Assembly: GCA_000697335.1 (NCBI GenBank)
Contig: JNEM01006098.1
Span: 1-23,648, forward strand
Direction of reading: 5' to 3'
From: Conidiobolus incongruus B7586
Taxonomy: Eukaryota > Entomophthoromycota > Entomophthoromycetes > Entomophthorales > Conidiobolaceae
Length of the DNA stretch: 23,648 bases
Positions 11,783 through 23,648 of this stretch are shown piece by piece (the stretch's first letter is position 1; each line of letters opens with the position of its first letter). The notes under the pieces are model-generated. The model was not told where the DNA came from. It did not search any database and worked only from the letters and a program-made list of their open reading frames with translations. The position numbers were made by a program, and so were the translations under genes.

Positions 11783-13917
11783 AAGATATTTATAATTTAA
11801 AATATTTTATATTTACAAGTTTTTATCAATCAAATGAAATTAATGAATTAATAGTTTTAAAAGTTAAATATAATTTAATTGAATATCTATTTAGGAAAAT
11901 ATATTAAAATTAGTTAATGATAGGAATTATAATACTATAAATAGCTTAAAATCCATATAACCTCTTATACTAATTAGAAAAAATATCATCTTATTAAAAT
12001 GGATATAAAAAATTGGCTTATATTTTTTTTCAATATATTCAATTAATCTGCACCAGTATTAAAAATGTATTTTATAAATGTAAATCTATAGTAAAATATG
12101 AAATTTGTTTGATAAATTATATAAATATGACATCAATCTACCTAGAGAATTTATATCGAATTGATTTTCTTTAATCTTTGATATAGAGTACTAAAATTAA
12201 CAATGCAGTATTAGTTCATTAAAGTTCTCCTTTTTGGCTGAAGAATAGTTCTGAAATTGAATATAAGTTTAACAAATTAAGTACAAAACATTAATTTTTT
12301 ATCAAATAAATTATGTATTAATTGATATCTTCAGAGTTTTTCAAATTATATTCTCATAAAATTTTATGTTTAAATATTAAAATTTTATAATATGATCATC
12401 TAATAATAAATAATAACTCAATTAAGGAATTGATTACCATACTAATTCATTTATATTTAGAATAAATTAAATATAAAGAAAAAATTTGTATAAACTGAAT
12501 ATAATATTGATTGATTTTATAAGCATTAGATACCAAGTAAAATTAGCTCAAATGTCAATCATTAGTAATCTTAAAACATCAATTCAAAATTGATCTCTAA
12601 TGAAATATATTATGTTTCTAAATTCAATAATAGTTATAAATTAATATGAAAAGTTATAATTATATTCAATCTTTGGTCATTTTAAAGATTTAACATATTT
12701 TTTAGTATGGAATTTGATTGAATAAATTTATCTTACTAAAAATCGGAATTCTGAGTTAAAATCTTGGTAATAAGATAATAAGTATTAATTTAAAATTTAG
12801 CGAAAACATTGGAAAACAATTAGATGTGTAATATTAGTGATATTGCATTGCATTCATATATGATTTATGCTTTATGGTGCTAGTATTTATGCAAGTTATT
12901 AATGATTTTTTCAAATAGGATGATACACTATCAACTATTTTGAATTCAATATTAAATATAAAAAACCTGAGTAAAATAGCAAAAATGATAAAAATATATA
13001 TAATATAATTCCAAATCACAATGTGATAAAAATAAATATACTATAGTTGATTAATCAAATTTTCATTATTTTATTTTTAGCAACTTAGGCTAAGATTTTT
13101 TGGTTATAGTTTAGAATGTTAATTTTTATAGATAGATTTAAAAATATATTATTTATAATTAACTATAGTATTTTTTATGAAATTTTTAAATCATATCAAA
13201 TTAACGTGATATCATAATACTTTAGTGAATATAGCTTATGAATATAATATTAACTGTAAACTATATGAATATTAGAGTAAAATGAACAAAATACATTTTT
13301 TAGCTAATCAAAATCTGGTGATTTCATCAAAATTCTAATTTAGTTCCTAAATGTCAATAATACTAAAAATTTAAATGAAAAATATAGACAAATGGATATA
13401 AAGCATGGATTTGACATATATACTATGTATAATTTCCTTTATGTAATTAGTTAATCTTTCATTAATTTATATTCGTTGAATTTTTTAAGTGTTCAATTTG
13501 TAATTATTTCTTAGAAATAATTTCCGAAAGATAAGTTCAATCAAGATATTGAAATTACTTAACCGTTAAATATTATATTGAATTAAGCAAACTTGAATGG
13601 TTTGATATATGTCAAATAATTGGTGTATTACTTTCTAAAAAATCGATTTTTATTCACAGCTAAAATAAGAAAGCTTTGAACTTTACCATATTTAATAACT
13701 GATCGAATTAATATTATTTGCTCTATTAATTTATCAACAAACACTAACTAAATATCAACTCAAGTAATATGGATAATCATTTACATTTGAAATTAATAGG
13801 GTGGGTAGTGAAAATAAATATCCTAATATCCGATTTCAATAAAATTTATATTCCTTACCTACAATGATTTAGTTTAAATATACCCGGTATTCCATTCTTT
13901 GGACTTTATTTCAAACA
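11783..13917. other. AT-rich desert, right part, and tyrosinase upstream region
   Basis: About 2.1 kb of AT-rich sequence with no supportable gene. The last 200 bases, ending just before the tyrosinase ATG, are slightly GC-richer and presumably hold its promoter, but no defined element is clear. Confidence 0.5.
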
Positions 13918-15264
13918 ATGAAGTGGTTCAATAGTTTTGGGTTGATAGGCTTACTTATCTTTGGGTCATCCACAGTCATCTCAACAGAGCTTGGTACTAA
14001 TTATGCTTTTCTTCAAAGAAGAGCCGAATTGGCCAAAGCAGCAACCACGAAAACCACTGCTGAGAATGCGACTGCAGCTGGTTGCACACCTATTGTCAGA
14101 AAAGAGATTCATCAACTATCCGATGATGAGTTGGAGAAATTCCACAAAGCATTTGAGCAGGTGAGAGATTCGGGTATGTATGCTGAGTTATGTAGAATCC
14201 ATTTGGATAGTGTCGATTTCGCGCACGGTACACCGTATTTCTTGCCATGGCATAGAGAGATCATCTTCAGGTTGGAAAAAGCGCTCAGAGAAGTAGACTC
14301 AAGCATCGCTTTACCTTATTGGGACTGGTCTCTGGAGTCTCAAAGTCCAGAATCCAGTGTTGTTTTCACTAGCAAATACTTTGGAGGGAATGGCCATGGA
14401 GACTGCATCGGTGGCAGGTACGCAAACTCCGGAATGGGATGCGTGATACGTGATTTTGATCAGGGGAATAGCATGGGAGCATTTGCTGCTCCTGAGCTAC
14501 TTAACAACATCCTTCGCGCTCGCAGTTTCGAAGAGTTCTGGAATCGTATTGAATCCTCACCTCATGGTAACGTCCACAATAACATCGGAGGAGATATGGC
14601 CACAATGAGAAGCTGTAAAGATATTTTTTTCTACTTGCATCATGCTTTTATCGATAAATTGTGGTGGCTTTGGCAGAGTAGTAACTCGGATAACCTTATG
14701 GATTTTTCAGGAAGTTTAGGCTCAAATCTCCAACCTTTTGGAAAGAGTGTTAGAGCAGTCATGGATATCAACAACGACTCCTATTGCTACTCATATTCGA
14801 GCTATGGTCTTGTTCGTGCTGCTTCAAGAATCAATAGAAGAGGTGACGATGGATCTGAACAGAGCTCAGATATCCAAGCTGCATCTGTTTCTGAAGCTGA
14901 TGCATCCGCAGATACTGGTCTTGTAAATGCTGAAAGTGAAGAAAATACTTCTAAGCCAGAGCTTCAATCTTCAAGTGTTACTGAGAATAACGAAGCAAGT
15001 GAATATTTGGTTGATCCGTACGATCGTGAGAATGAATATAAGCTTAGAGCTCCTAACCCTCTACCCGATAGCTACTTGAATATGGCCAAGCTTGACATTC
15101 CCAAAGTTCGTACTTATGAAGCAGAAAATCGTCAGACTATTATTGATTTGAATAAGAAGGAAGACTACGTTTCACCAGTTGCTTTATCTCGCAAAGAGTC
15201 CACCATTAAGAATTTAGTGAAAGGTATCTATACTCCACTTCACAACGTATTGGGTCTATTTTAA
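13918..15264 (+). CDS. Secreted tyrosinase (type 3 copper oxidase)
   Basis: A single uninterrupted frame of 448 codons. Tyrosinases oxidise monophenols and diphenols to o-quinones, feeding melanin formation and protein cross-linking. A signal peptide occupies about residues 1-23 (hydrophobic core GLIGLLIFGSS). The CuA site shows His95, His103 and His112 in HLDSVDFAHGTPYFLPWHR. CuB shows His216 and His220 in HGNVHNNIGG, then His242 in FYLHHAFID. Asn221 directly after the second CuB His matches the residue linked to monophenol activity. The usual DP before the last CuB segment is replaced by KDI. A Y-x-Y motif (YCY, 289-291) marks the end of the catalytic core as in fungal tyrosinases. It is followed by a dibasic RR (307-308), a Ser/Glu-rich linker (about 310-365) and a C-terminal extension of unknown role that may shield the active site. 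It ends 229 bp from the convergent SEC10 stop. A catechol oxidase cannot be excluded. Confidence 0.93.
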   Translation: MKWFNSFGLIGLLIFGSSTVISTELGTNYAFLQRRAELAKAATTKTTAENATAAGCTPIVRKEIHQLSDDELEKFHKAFEQVRDSGMYAELCRIHLDSVDFAHGTPYFLPWHREIIFRLEKALREVDSSIALPYWDWSLESQSPESSVVFTSKYFGGNGHGDCIGGRYANSGMGCVIRDFDQGNSMGAFAAPELLNNILRARSFEEFWNRIESSPHGNVHNNIGGDMATMRSCKDIFFYLHHAFIDKLWWLWQSSNSDNLMDFSGSLGSNLQPFGKSVRAVMDINNDSYCYSYSSYGLVRAASRINRRGDDGSEQSSDIQAASVSEADASADTGLVNAESEENTSKPELQSSSVTENNEASEYLVDPYDRENEYKLRAPNPLPDSYLNMAKLDIPKVRTYEAENRQTIIDLNKKEDYVSPVALSRKESTIKNLVKGIYTPLHNVLGLF

Positions 15265-15493
15265 TAATTATTTATTGGATAGAAAAGAATTTTTTAATAT
15301 GAAGATTACAAAATTAATTGAAACTTTAATACTAGCACACATAATATTTAATGATCTACACTATTTAATGATACATTTATTAAAATAAACATGATTTCAC
15401 ATTAACATTCAATTATTTTATTACTCATTATTAATACTAAAGTAAATCATAGGAAAAATTTAAGAATAGAGAATTATCAGTAAAAATGAAAAA

Positions 15494-18370
15494 TTATCTA
15501 AATTCATTATGAATCATCGCACTGGATGCATTATGACGGAATCCTACTATTTTGGCAATGTTAGCAGATCGATAATCTTCTCTGCATGCTAAGTATGGAT
15601 ACAATAATTGAGGATCAATTTTACCAAGGATACCATCTCTGAGCACTGAGGGCAATGCTTCAGGAACCTGAATAAACAAATTAGAGAGTGCTCTCAACAT
15701 TTCAAACCTTTCTGTAAGTTGGGGAATTTTAAGCTCATTAATTACAGTTTGAAATTTGGAAATGTCGTTGGATAATAATATCCCACCACTAATACTAACA
15801 GTGTATCTCTTGTAATGATCAAGGAGGATTTCGTGGAGGATAACACCCAGTTCGAGTAGAAAAGTTCTCAAATTTTCACCTTCAAGGTACTGCTGAGCAC
15901 TACCACACATTTTAATTAATACATCAACAGATCGCAAACAGGGTTCAGTTGCAGGTGTCAAGAAATCAAAATCTTGATCATTAGGCTTAAAATCGTTGGG
16001 CTTCTGGTGCTGTAAAATGATTGGAATCCATCCAGAGAAACTGCTCAATTCAGACTGCAATAGGAAATTAATCTTTTCTTCAACTTTAGATATGAATTCA
16101 TTTTTGTAAATGACTATCATTCGATAAGCAGGAGGTGAATGGATCATAAGTGGAAGAACACAATTTTGGAAATGTTTTTGTACTAATTGGACGATATGCG
16201 ATGAAAAAGCTACAATCTCGAAGGTTTTGGCAAATTCAGGTTCAACTCTAAGATCTCTTAATTTCAACTCATGTTCATATGAATGGTAGATAGAATGTAA
16301 AAATTCATTGCTTAATGATCAGTTAAACTCTTGAACAATTCGATAGTAAATCGTGGCAAATCCGATGGTGAACATAATTCTGCGCACCTTCCCAGTGCTT
16401 CAGCATGAATTTCAAGGAGTTTTGATACAAGTTGGATTTGAGGTGACATATGGAGCTCATTTCCATTGTCGTCATATTCAGAAGAAAGCCTAGTTCCGAA
16501 GTAACTACGGCGCTTAGTTGGAGTTCCAGGATTCGAGGGGACAGTAGGAGAAGCAGGAGTAGAATCCGGAGTCGTATTTCCTTGATTCAGTAAGTTGGTA
16601 TTGATTAAATTGGTATTGATTTTTTCGGCAACTCGAGAAAACATATTTTGCTTATTATTACTCTTTTTACTCAATTTTTGGGATTGTGTGATAAATGGCT
16701 CAGTAATACTAGTGAAGGTATTTTTAACAAAATCAGTTTCTAGATTCATGTACATTGAATTGTCCAAATAAGGTACAAATAAATCTTCCATACATTGGTC
16801 TAAAGTGATTGATACAGAGGTGTGGGTGTCGTGGACTTGATTGGCGACTACTGAAGTAGTTTGATTAGCCATCTGCCTCTTAATTGTAGGGAATATTGTT
16901 TCCTGGTCGAATTGTTTTAGATCATGAACCAAACTTGAGACACATGAGTGAGCAGTTGACAAAGTACGGAGATAATTCAAGCTTGATAATTCTCTTGCTT
17001 GGTCAAGTAAACCTTCTAAATAAGTTTGAATTGATTGAGCAAACATTCTTTCTAAGAATAACTGCAAAACGAAAAGTGAATTGGGAAATACTTGAGAAAT
17101 GACTTCCCATTCCTTGGCAACTACTGAACGGATTTCATCACAGAGCTTTACCATATAAGGATCAGGACCAGAGGGGTGAGACAAAGGGTCTGATTTAGAT
17201 GTAGAATCGCTCGACATACTGAAATCCATACTATATGTCGATTCCTTCATCTTTCTCTTAGAATAGAAGAATTCATGTTGATTTACATAAGTTTGAACAC
17301 ATGAGTTACCACCATTGAAATCAAGTAAAGTTTTTGAGCATCTCTAAATATTAGAATTAGAAATTAATTTGTTTAATAAGTTCCTATATATTTACCGCCA
17401 TTGTAGCAATATCTCCATTTTTATACGCTTGATCAAATGTTTCTAATAAATCAGTTTCAAGTTTTTCGCTGTACTTTTCAATATTAGCTTGAATCTAAAA
17501 GGAAAATAATATGTTAAAATAAGGAAAAATTTCGAATGAAATTAATTATCTTACTGTGCTAGCATTAGGAACATCAAGCTCTTTAGCAATACTAGTAAGT
17601 CTTCTTGTAATAATAGCAGCCTTGAAATTGATTCAATTATTATCAATGCACGAATATATAATAAAAATTTAATATACTTGATATTGGCCCTCTGCACCTC
17701 TTTGAAGTCTCATTTCTTCCAATTGAGCGCATTGACCAGAACCAAATTCGTTAAAATATTTGAATAAATCTCGAGTTTGAGCAGCTCTAGAACGTTGTTT
17801 ATGAATAGTTTCCAACTGTTCACCAATTCTCACAGCCGCGGGTCCTACTTTATTAATACCGTTTTCTAATTGGTTGGAAGTATCTTGAACTTGCTAATGC
17901 TAAGATTAACGATTAATTTGAAGATGAACATTTATAAAAATTACTTGAAAGCCAATTTCTAATTTTTTAATATTTTGTTTTTGAGCTTGTTCAGCTTGTT
18001 GAGAAGCAACTTCTAACTCATTGATTCTTTGGTGAACTTTAGATTTTAAATTTAATAGACTTTCTAAAGCGTATTCAAAAGAATGAATAAAAGGCCTGGC
18101 AACAAATTCTATATTTGAAATAAATTAATACGTGTTGAAATATTGACAAAATGATAGATATTTTATACCAGATAAATCATTTCTTGCTTCTTCTACAATT
18201 GTGCTAGATAAACCATCAATAAACGAACGAGAGTCAAAATCATTCTAAATAAAATTAAATGTAAATAATTATTAAGATGTGTTAAAATTAGTATAACATA
18301 CATAAAAATGATTTAAAGTTAATTGATCGGATAAAGTTTTATCACTTGTATAAAGTTTTTTATCTTCCAT
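15494..18370 (-). CDS. SEC10: Exocyst complex subunit Sec10 (EXOC5), one frame break
   Basis: Exons on the minus strand: 18370-18302, 18244-18169, 18108-17945, 17893-17678, 17620-17555, 17494-17396 and 17343 down to 15494. Six introns of 51-60 nt have GT-AG ends and keep frame. The product, about 840 residues, matches Sec10 in order: coiled-coil N-terminus (for example LKSKVHQRINELEVASQQAE), AAIITRRL with Lys/Glu-rich helices, CSKTLLDF, and the CATCHR-type helical body with LLEIHAEALGRCAELCSPSD. Sec10 bridges the exocyst to Sec15 and secretory vesicles at sites of growth. The frame is broken once: after LFKSLTDH a TAA occurs at 16314-16312, while the next frame continues directly as SNEFLHSIYHSYE to the stop at 15494. 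One lost T in a CATTTAAGC-like tract explains this, so it is either a sequence error or a real mutation. No intron of normal size can bridge it. A retroposon sits 25 bp upstream of the ATG. A short internal Ser/Pro/Thr-rich linker lies near 16500-16620. Confidence 0.88.
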
Positions 18371-18395
18371 TATTATATAATATTAGCATTAATTA

Positions 18396-18409
18396 TTGAT
18401 AGAGCATTT
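18396..18409. repeat. Target-site duplication, left copy
   Basis: TTGATAGAGCATTT, identical over 14 bases to 18868-18881, flanks the insertion. The last three T merge with the poly(T) run, so the exact edge is uncertain by a few bases. Confidence 0.85.
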
Positions 18410-18867
18410 TTTTTTTTTTATGAGGAAAGGATTTATTCGACAACTTATGGGATGACATAATAAAACCGCCGTATCACTTAGTAATTACCAAGTATACGTA
18501 ATAGTTACAAAGCATATAGTATATTTCCAATTCATCCAAGTGGATAACCGTAGTAATTCCTGGGACAGGACCCAATTCACTTAATTTCTCGCTAAAGGAG
18601 TATATAAAACAGATGTAGGCAAAAGTAAACAGACATGAGATGGTGATCTTAAAACGAGAAAGAACCAGAGGACACAGGTATACAAAGTGTGGGCAGCCAC
18701 TATGTAAGAAAAGTGACTTGGAGGTTAATAGATCTTCACAGAGCAGTCAAGCTTAGCACATACAATGAAACTCGAGATAGAGGACAAATAACAATCCGGG
18801 ACATGTCATAGATAGACAAGCCTTTGAGGTGCCATTATTCGTCGAGTGAGGGTTATAAGAAACCCCT
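18410..18867 (-). mobile_element. Retroposed insertion with poly(A) tail (5'-truncated LINE, SINE or retrocopy)
   Basis: A 458-bp segment with much higher GC than its surroundings is flanked by a perfect 14-bp direct repeat. On the minus strand it begins AAAGGGGTTTCTTATAACCC, runs to AATAAA (18437-18432), then 12 nt, then a run of at least ten A (18419-18410). Duplication, poly(A) and a poly(A) signal at the right distance are the marks of target-primed reverse transcription of a polyadenylated RNA. One minus-strand frame is open for 90 codons (18746-18477) and ends in TGA at 18476-18474, just before the poly(A) signal. This could be the tail of a LINE reverse-transcriptase ORF or of a host mRNA; it contains FLHSGCPHFVYLCPLVLSR but no domain I can name. 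No convincing pol III A/B boxes are seen, which argues against a tRNA-type SINE. The perfect duplication suggests a recent insertion. Confidence 0.82.
18432..18437 (-). promoter_or_regulatory. AATAAA poly(A) signal of the retroposed element
   Basis: AATAAA on the minus strand, 12 nt before the poly(A) tract. It points in the same direction as SEC10 and lies about 60 bp before the SEC10 ATG, so it could end SEC10 transcripts that start upstream of the insertion. Confidence 0.6.
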
Positions 18868-18881
18868 TTGATAGAGCATTT
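18868..18881. repeat. Target-site duplication, right copy
   Basis: TTGATAGAGCATTT, matching 18396-18409 base for base, directly abuts the 5' end of the retroposed element. Confidence 0.85.
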
Positions 18882-19349
18882 ATGATTGTTCCACTTTATA
18901 AGTTACGAATTTTAGATAAATTCAATTTTTAAAATAATGGGATTAAATGTTATTTGTGACAGTCTTCTAAATATGATATATTTATCATCGTCTAAATTGT
19001 ATGATAAAATATAATTAATTTAATAAATTATTAAAATAATATATAATATTGATTCTAAATTATAATCTATTTTTCATTTAGTATTATTAATGATATATTG
19101 AGTTATAATAAAAGTTGAACATGTTTTTTGAACAAAATTAAATAATATTCACATGTTTTATTTAATAACAGTTCACAAAATATAATCATTATCTGAATTG
19201 ACATATTAAAAATTAAAACAATAAAAACATTATTAACATTGAATTATATTAAAATATTCGTTAATAAAAATGATTATAATGAAGTTTATTCTATTTCTAT
19301 AAAACAATAATTTTGATTAAAGTGGGTCATTGTTTACATATGATCCATT
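18882..19349. other. Spacer between ROK1 and the retroposed element
   Basis: AT-rich sequence after the ROK1 stop. Before the insertion it was probably the ROK1 3' UTR and the upstream region of SEC10. No gene or named element is visible. Confidence 0.5.
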
Positions 19350-21283
19350 TTAATTTGAAGTTTCGGATTTCTTTTTATCGGACTTGTTTTTAGAGTGTCT
19401 GATTAAAGCTCTATAATAAAATAGGTTAATATAATGAGAAAAACCATAAAATATTGAATTACTTTTTCTTATTAATTTGTTTTTTAACAAATTTGGGTAG
19501 TGTTGAAATGGTTTTACGTTCAACTGGTTTTTTCTTTAATTGTTTTTTGAGTTTGGCACTAAAATAGAAATGTATTAATAACCAAAAATAATCTGTGATG
19601 TAAATAAACCTTACCTTGGTTTCTTGAGTTCTAGCATCCATTCTGGAACTTCACATCCAGATTGTCTCATAACGTTGACAATTGCTCTCAAAAAGTCAGC
19701 ATCTTGATCTGTGAAGAAGGTCACAGCTTCACCTTTTCTACCAGCACGACCTGTACGACCGATACGATGGACATAAGATTGGATGGTTTGAGGGAAATCG
19801 TAGTTGATGACTAAATTGACGCCTTTAAAATCAATACCACGAGCCATTAACTCGGTACAAATAAGAACCCAAATTTTTCCTTGTTTGAAATTTGTAATAA
19901 TTTGACCTCTTTGAGCTTGTGTTCTTTCTGAGTGAATTACATCAACATTAATCTGATCATAAACCAATTCATGGAATAGTTCTTTTGCTCTTTCGATAGA
20001 TTGAACGAAAACTAATACTGGAGGTTGAATTCCTTTACTAATCATTTGTCTCATAGCAACTAATTTGCCTGATTCTTGACCTACATAAACCAGTTCCTGC
20101 TTAATTAATTGTGTGACAGAGTTTTTGTTTCCGATAACAATTCTCGCAGGGTCATGTAGAATTGAATTGGCCAATTGTTCAACAACATCTGGGAGAGTAG
20201 CGCTAAAGAGCCCCTTCTTGAGTTTAGAGTGAGAACAAGCAGAGATGATATCGTCAATTTGTTCAACAAAACCAGGTTCAAAAAGTTTATCGGCTTCATC
20301 AAATATTAAATATTGTACATTGCTTAAATCGATCAATTCGCCTTGAATAGCTTGAACGAGACGTAAAGGAGTAGTCACTAATACGTCGAATTTGGGACGG
20401 TTGGTTGGATCCTGTTTCAAAGCAGCAGAAGTTGCTTTATTCAAGAAGTGAACTTTGAACTTAGTAAATTTGGTAATTTTTTCAAATTGATCGTGAATTT
20501 GTTGAGCCAATTCTCTGGTTGGAGACACAATTAAAGCACGATAACCGACTTTAGAAGGTTTTTGAAGTTTTGCAATGATGGGAATGGCAAATGACAGCGT
20601 TTTACCAGTACCTGTAGGTGCGCAGGCCATAATATCGCGATCAGCGAGGATAGTCGGGATAGATTGCATCTGAATTGGAGTTAAATTGTTAAAGTTTAAT
20701 TGAGGGAGATTCTTTTTTAAGAAATCCGGTATATCATCTCTAGCAAATATCATTAATATGTAAAAAAAAGAATATTATTAATATATACCTTTGGAGCAAT
20801 ACATCGATATGATTAATAGGGAATGGAATATCATTGCCATATACGTGAATCTTTTTCTTTTTTCTAAAATTTTTAGCTCTATTTTCGGTTTCAATAGGTG
20901 CTATTTCCTCTATTCAAATATTTAATATATTGCATATTAAATGTATCATTGCATAAGTACCTTGCTGGTTATCTTCATTATCGTCCTCTTCAACCTCTTC
21001 ATTATCATTAACCTCATCCTCTTCAACCTCTTTTTCAATTTTAGCCTTTTTATTGGAATGTTTGTGAGTGTTGAAAAAGTCTAAGCCTTTAGGTAATTCT
21101 TGGTTTAACAAATCTTCACCGACTAACGTCTTATTGTTTTTATTGGGCTAAAAATATTATTATTCAATAATTTGATTAAAATTTCCTAATTTATTCAAAA
21201 TTTACCACAAATTTATCAATATCTTTTTTAAATTTTTGTTTATTGAAACTAGCTCCGGAACCCAAAGCGTAAAATAGATCCAT
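19350..21283 (-). CDS. ROK1: DEAD-box ATP-dependent RNA helicase Rok1 / DDX52
   Basis: Exons: 21283-21206, 21147-20961, 20909-20789, 20739-19615, 19558-19463 and 19410-19350, joining to 555 codons (yeast Rok1 is of similar size). Rok1 remodels early pre-ribosomal RNA for 18S rRNA maturation in the nucleolus. Motifs in order: Q motif LTPIQMQS, Walker A APTGTGKT (about 169-176), PTRELAQQ, DEAD (276-279), SAT (308-310), ARGID (428-432) and HRIGRTGRAGR (453-463). LNKATS between motifs Ia and Ib recalls the Rok1 family. The N-terminus is acidic (Glu/Asp-Val-Asn repeats near 64-86). The codon at the exon 3/4 junction is AG|A, so the true exon starts at 20739; the ATG at 20753-20751 lies in the intron. 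Without the last splice the protein ends in NKKK at a TAA at 19461-19459; with it, the tail becomes KALIRHSKNKSDKKKSETSN. Either way the C-terminus is Lys-rich, suiting rRNA binding. Confidence 0.95.
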
Positions 21284-21784
21284 TATAAAATATATTTATG
21301 TTATAGACTAATGTTTGATGAAATTATTATTGATTAATTTAAAAATTTAGAAATTAATATAAAATGATTGAATTTATTAAATTAGATAGGGACAAAATTT
21401 CTTGATAGTGAATTTATACTCTATTCAATTGTAAGTGATTATTATGGGATTTTCCACATTTTTATGATTTATTTTTATCAAATCAATTATGGTAAAATAT
21501 ATTCATTATAATATTACTTATATTTTCATTAATGTATTATTTTAAAAATTAAGCTAGTTAAATATTATATCAAAATCAATTATTTTTATGAGAAATTTAG
21601 TTTTCATTGTGAGAAAAATTCATTCATATACGTATTACCATATTATTTTGTTTCATTTGTATACAAATATTTTATATTCATCATATATAAAAAATATGTA
21701 TAAAATAATTGCAATCAATCAAATTAGATAATTATTCTAAATATAAACCTTTATTAACATTGTTCTATAAATGTATCGAATAGA
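21284..21784. other. AT-rich spacer between AFG2 and ROK1
   Basis: About 500 bases between the AFG2 stop and the ROK1 ATG, both genes on the minus strand. It should hold the AFG2 3' UTR and the ROK1 promoter. No open frame or recognisable element is seen. Confidence 0.5.

Positions 21785-23648
<1,864 letters not shown>

Noticed and set aside
16268-16311. A separate gene starting at the ATG near 16267
   Set aside because: The protein is the direct continuation of Sec10, and coding-like residues run upstream of this ATG to the frame break.
20739-20753. ROK1 starting at the ATG at 20753
   Set aside because: The ATG lies inside an intron; splicing at AG|AGATGAT joins in frame to upstream exons that give the expected Rok1 N-terminus.

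Overview
The window looks like nuclear DNA from an AT-rich, early-diverging fungus. Compact, relatively GC-richer genes sit in very AT-rich spacers. The genes carry many short GT-AG introns, almost all 48-60 nt. The protein set is fungal: SPT6, exocyst SEC10, DEAD-box ROK1, AAA ATPase AFG2 and a secreted tyrosinase. Entomophthoralean fungi (Conidiobolus and relatives) fit this composition and have many tyrosinases, but that placement is inference, not proof.

Layout: 1-2320 is an AT-rich spacer. SPT6 (plus strand, five exons) fills 2321-6656. From about 7500 to 8700 lies a coding-like but broken tract on both strands, probably worn membrane-protein genes. A small RRM/RGG RNA-binding protein gene lies at 9211-9811 with one unusually long intron. 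A desert of about 4 kb (9812-13917) is interrupted by a GC-richer, hairpin-bearing island at about 11471-11782. An intronless secreted tyrosinase follows at 13918-15264 (plus).

The right third is all on the minus strand. SEC10 (15494-18370, seven exons plus a single-base frame break near 16312) is convergent with the tyrosinase. ROK1 (19350-21283, six exons) and the 3' part of AFG2 (21785 to the window edge, seven exons visible) follow. Twenty-five bases upstream of the SEC10 ATG sits a 458-bp retroposed insertion. It has a 14-bp target-site duplication, a poly(A) tail and an AATAAA signal, all in SEC10 sense orientation.

Functionally the conserved genes are housekeeping: transcription elongation and histone chaperoning (SPT6), exocytosis (SEC10), and two ribosome-biogenesis enzymes that are neighbours on one strand (ROK1 for 40S, AFG2 for 60S). 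The most notable points are the retroposon in the SEC10 promoter, the SEC10 frame break, a ROK1 stop codon that overlaps a splice donor and so allows two C-termini, the structured island in the desert, and the decayed gene tract.
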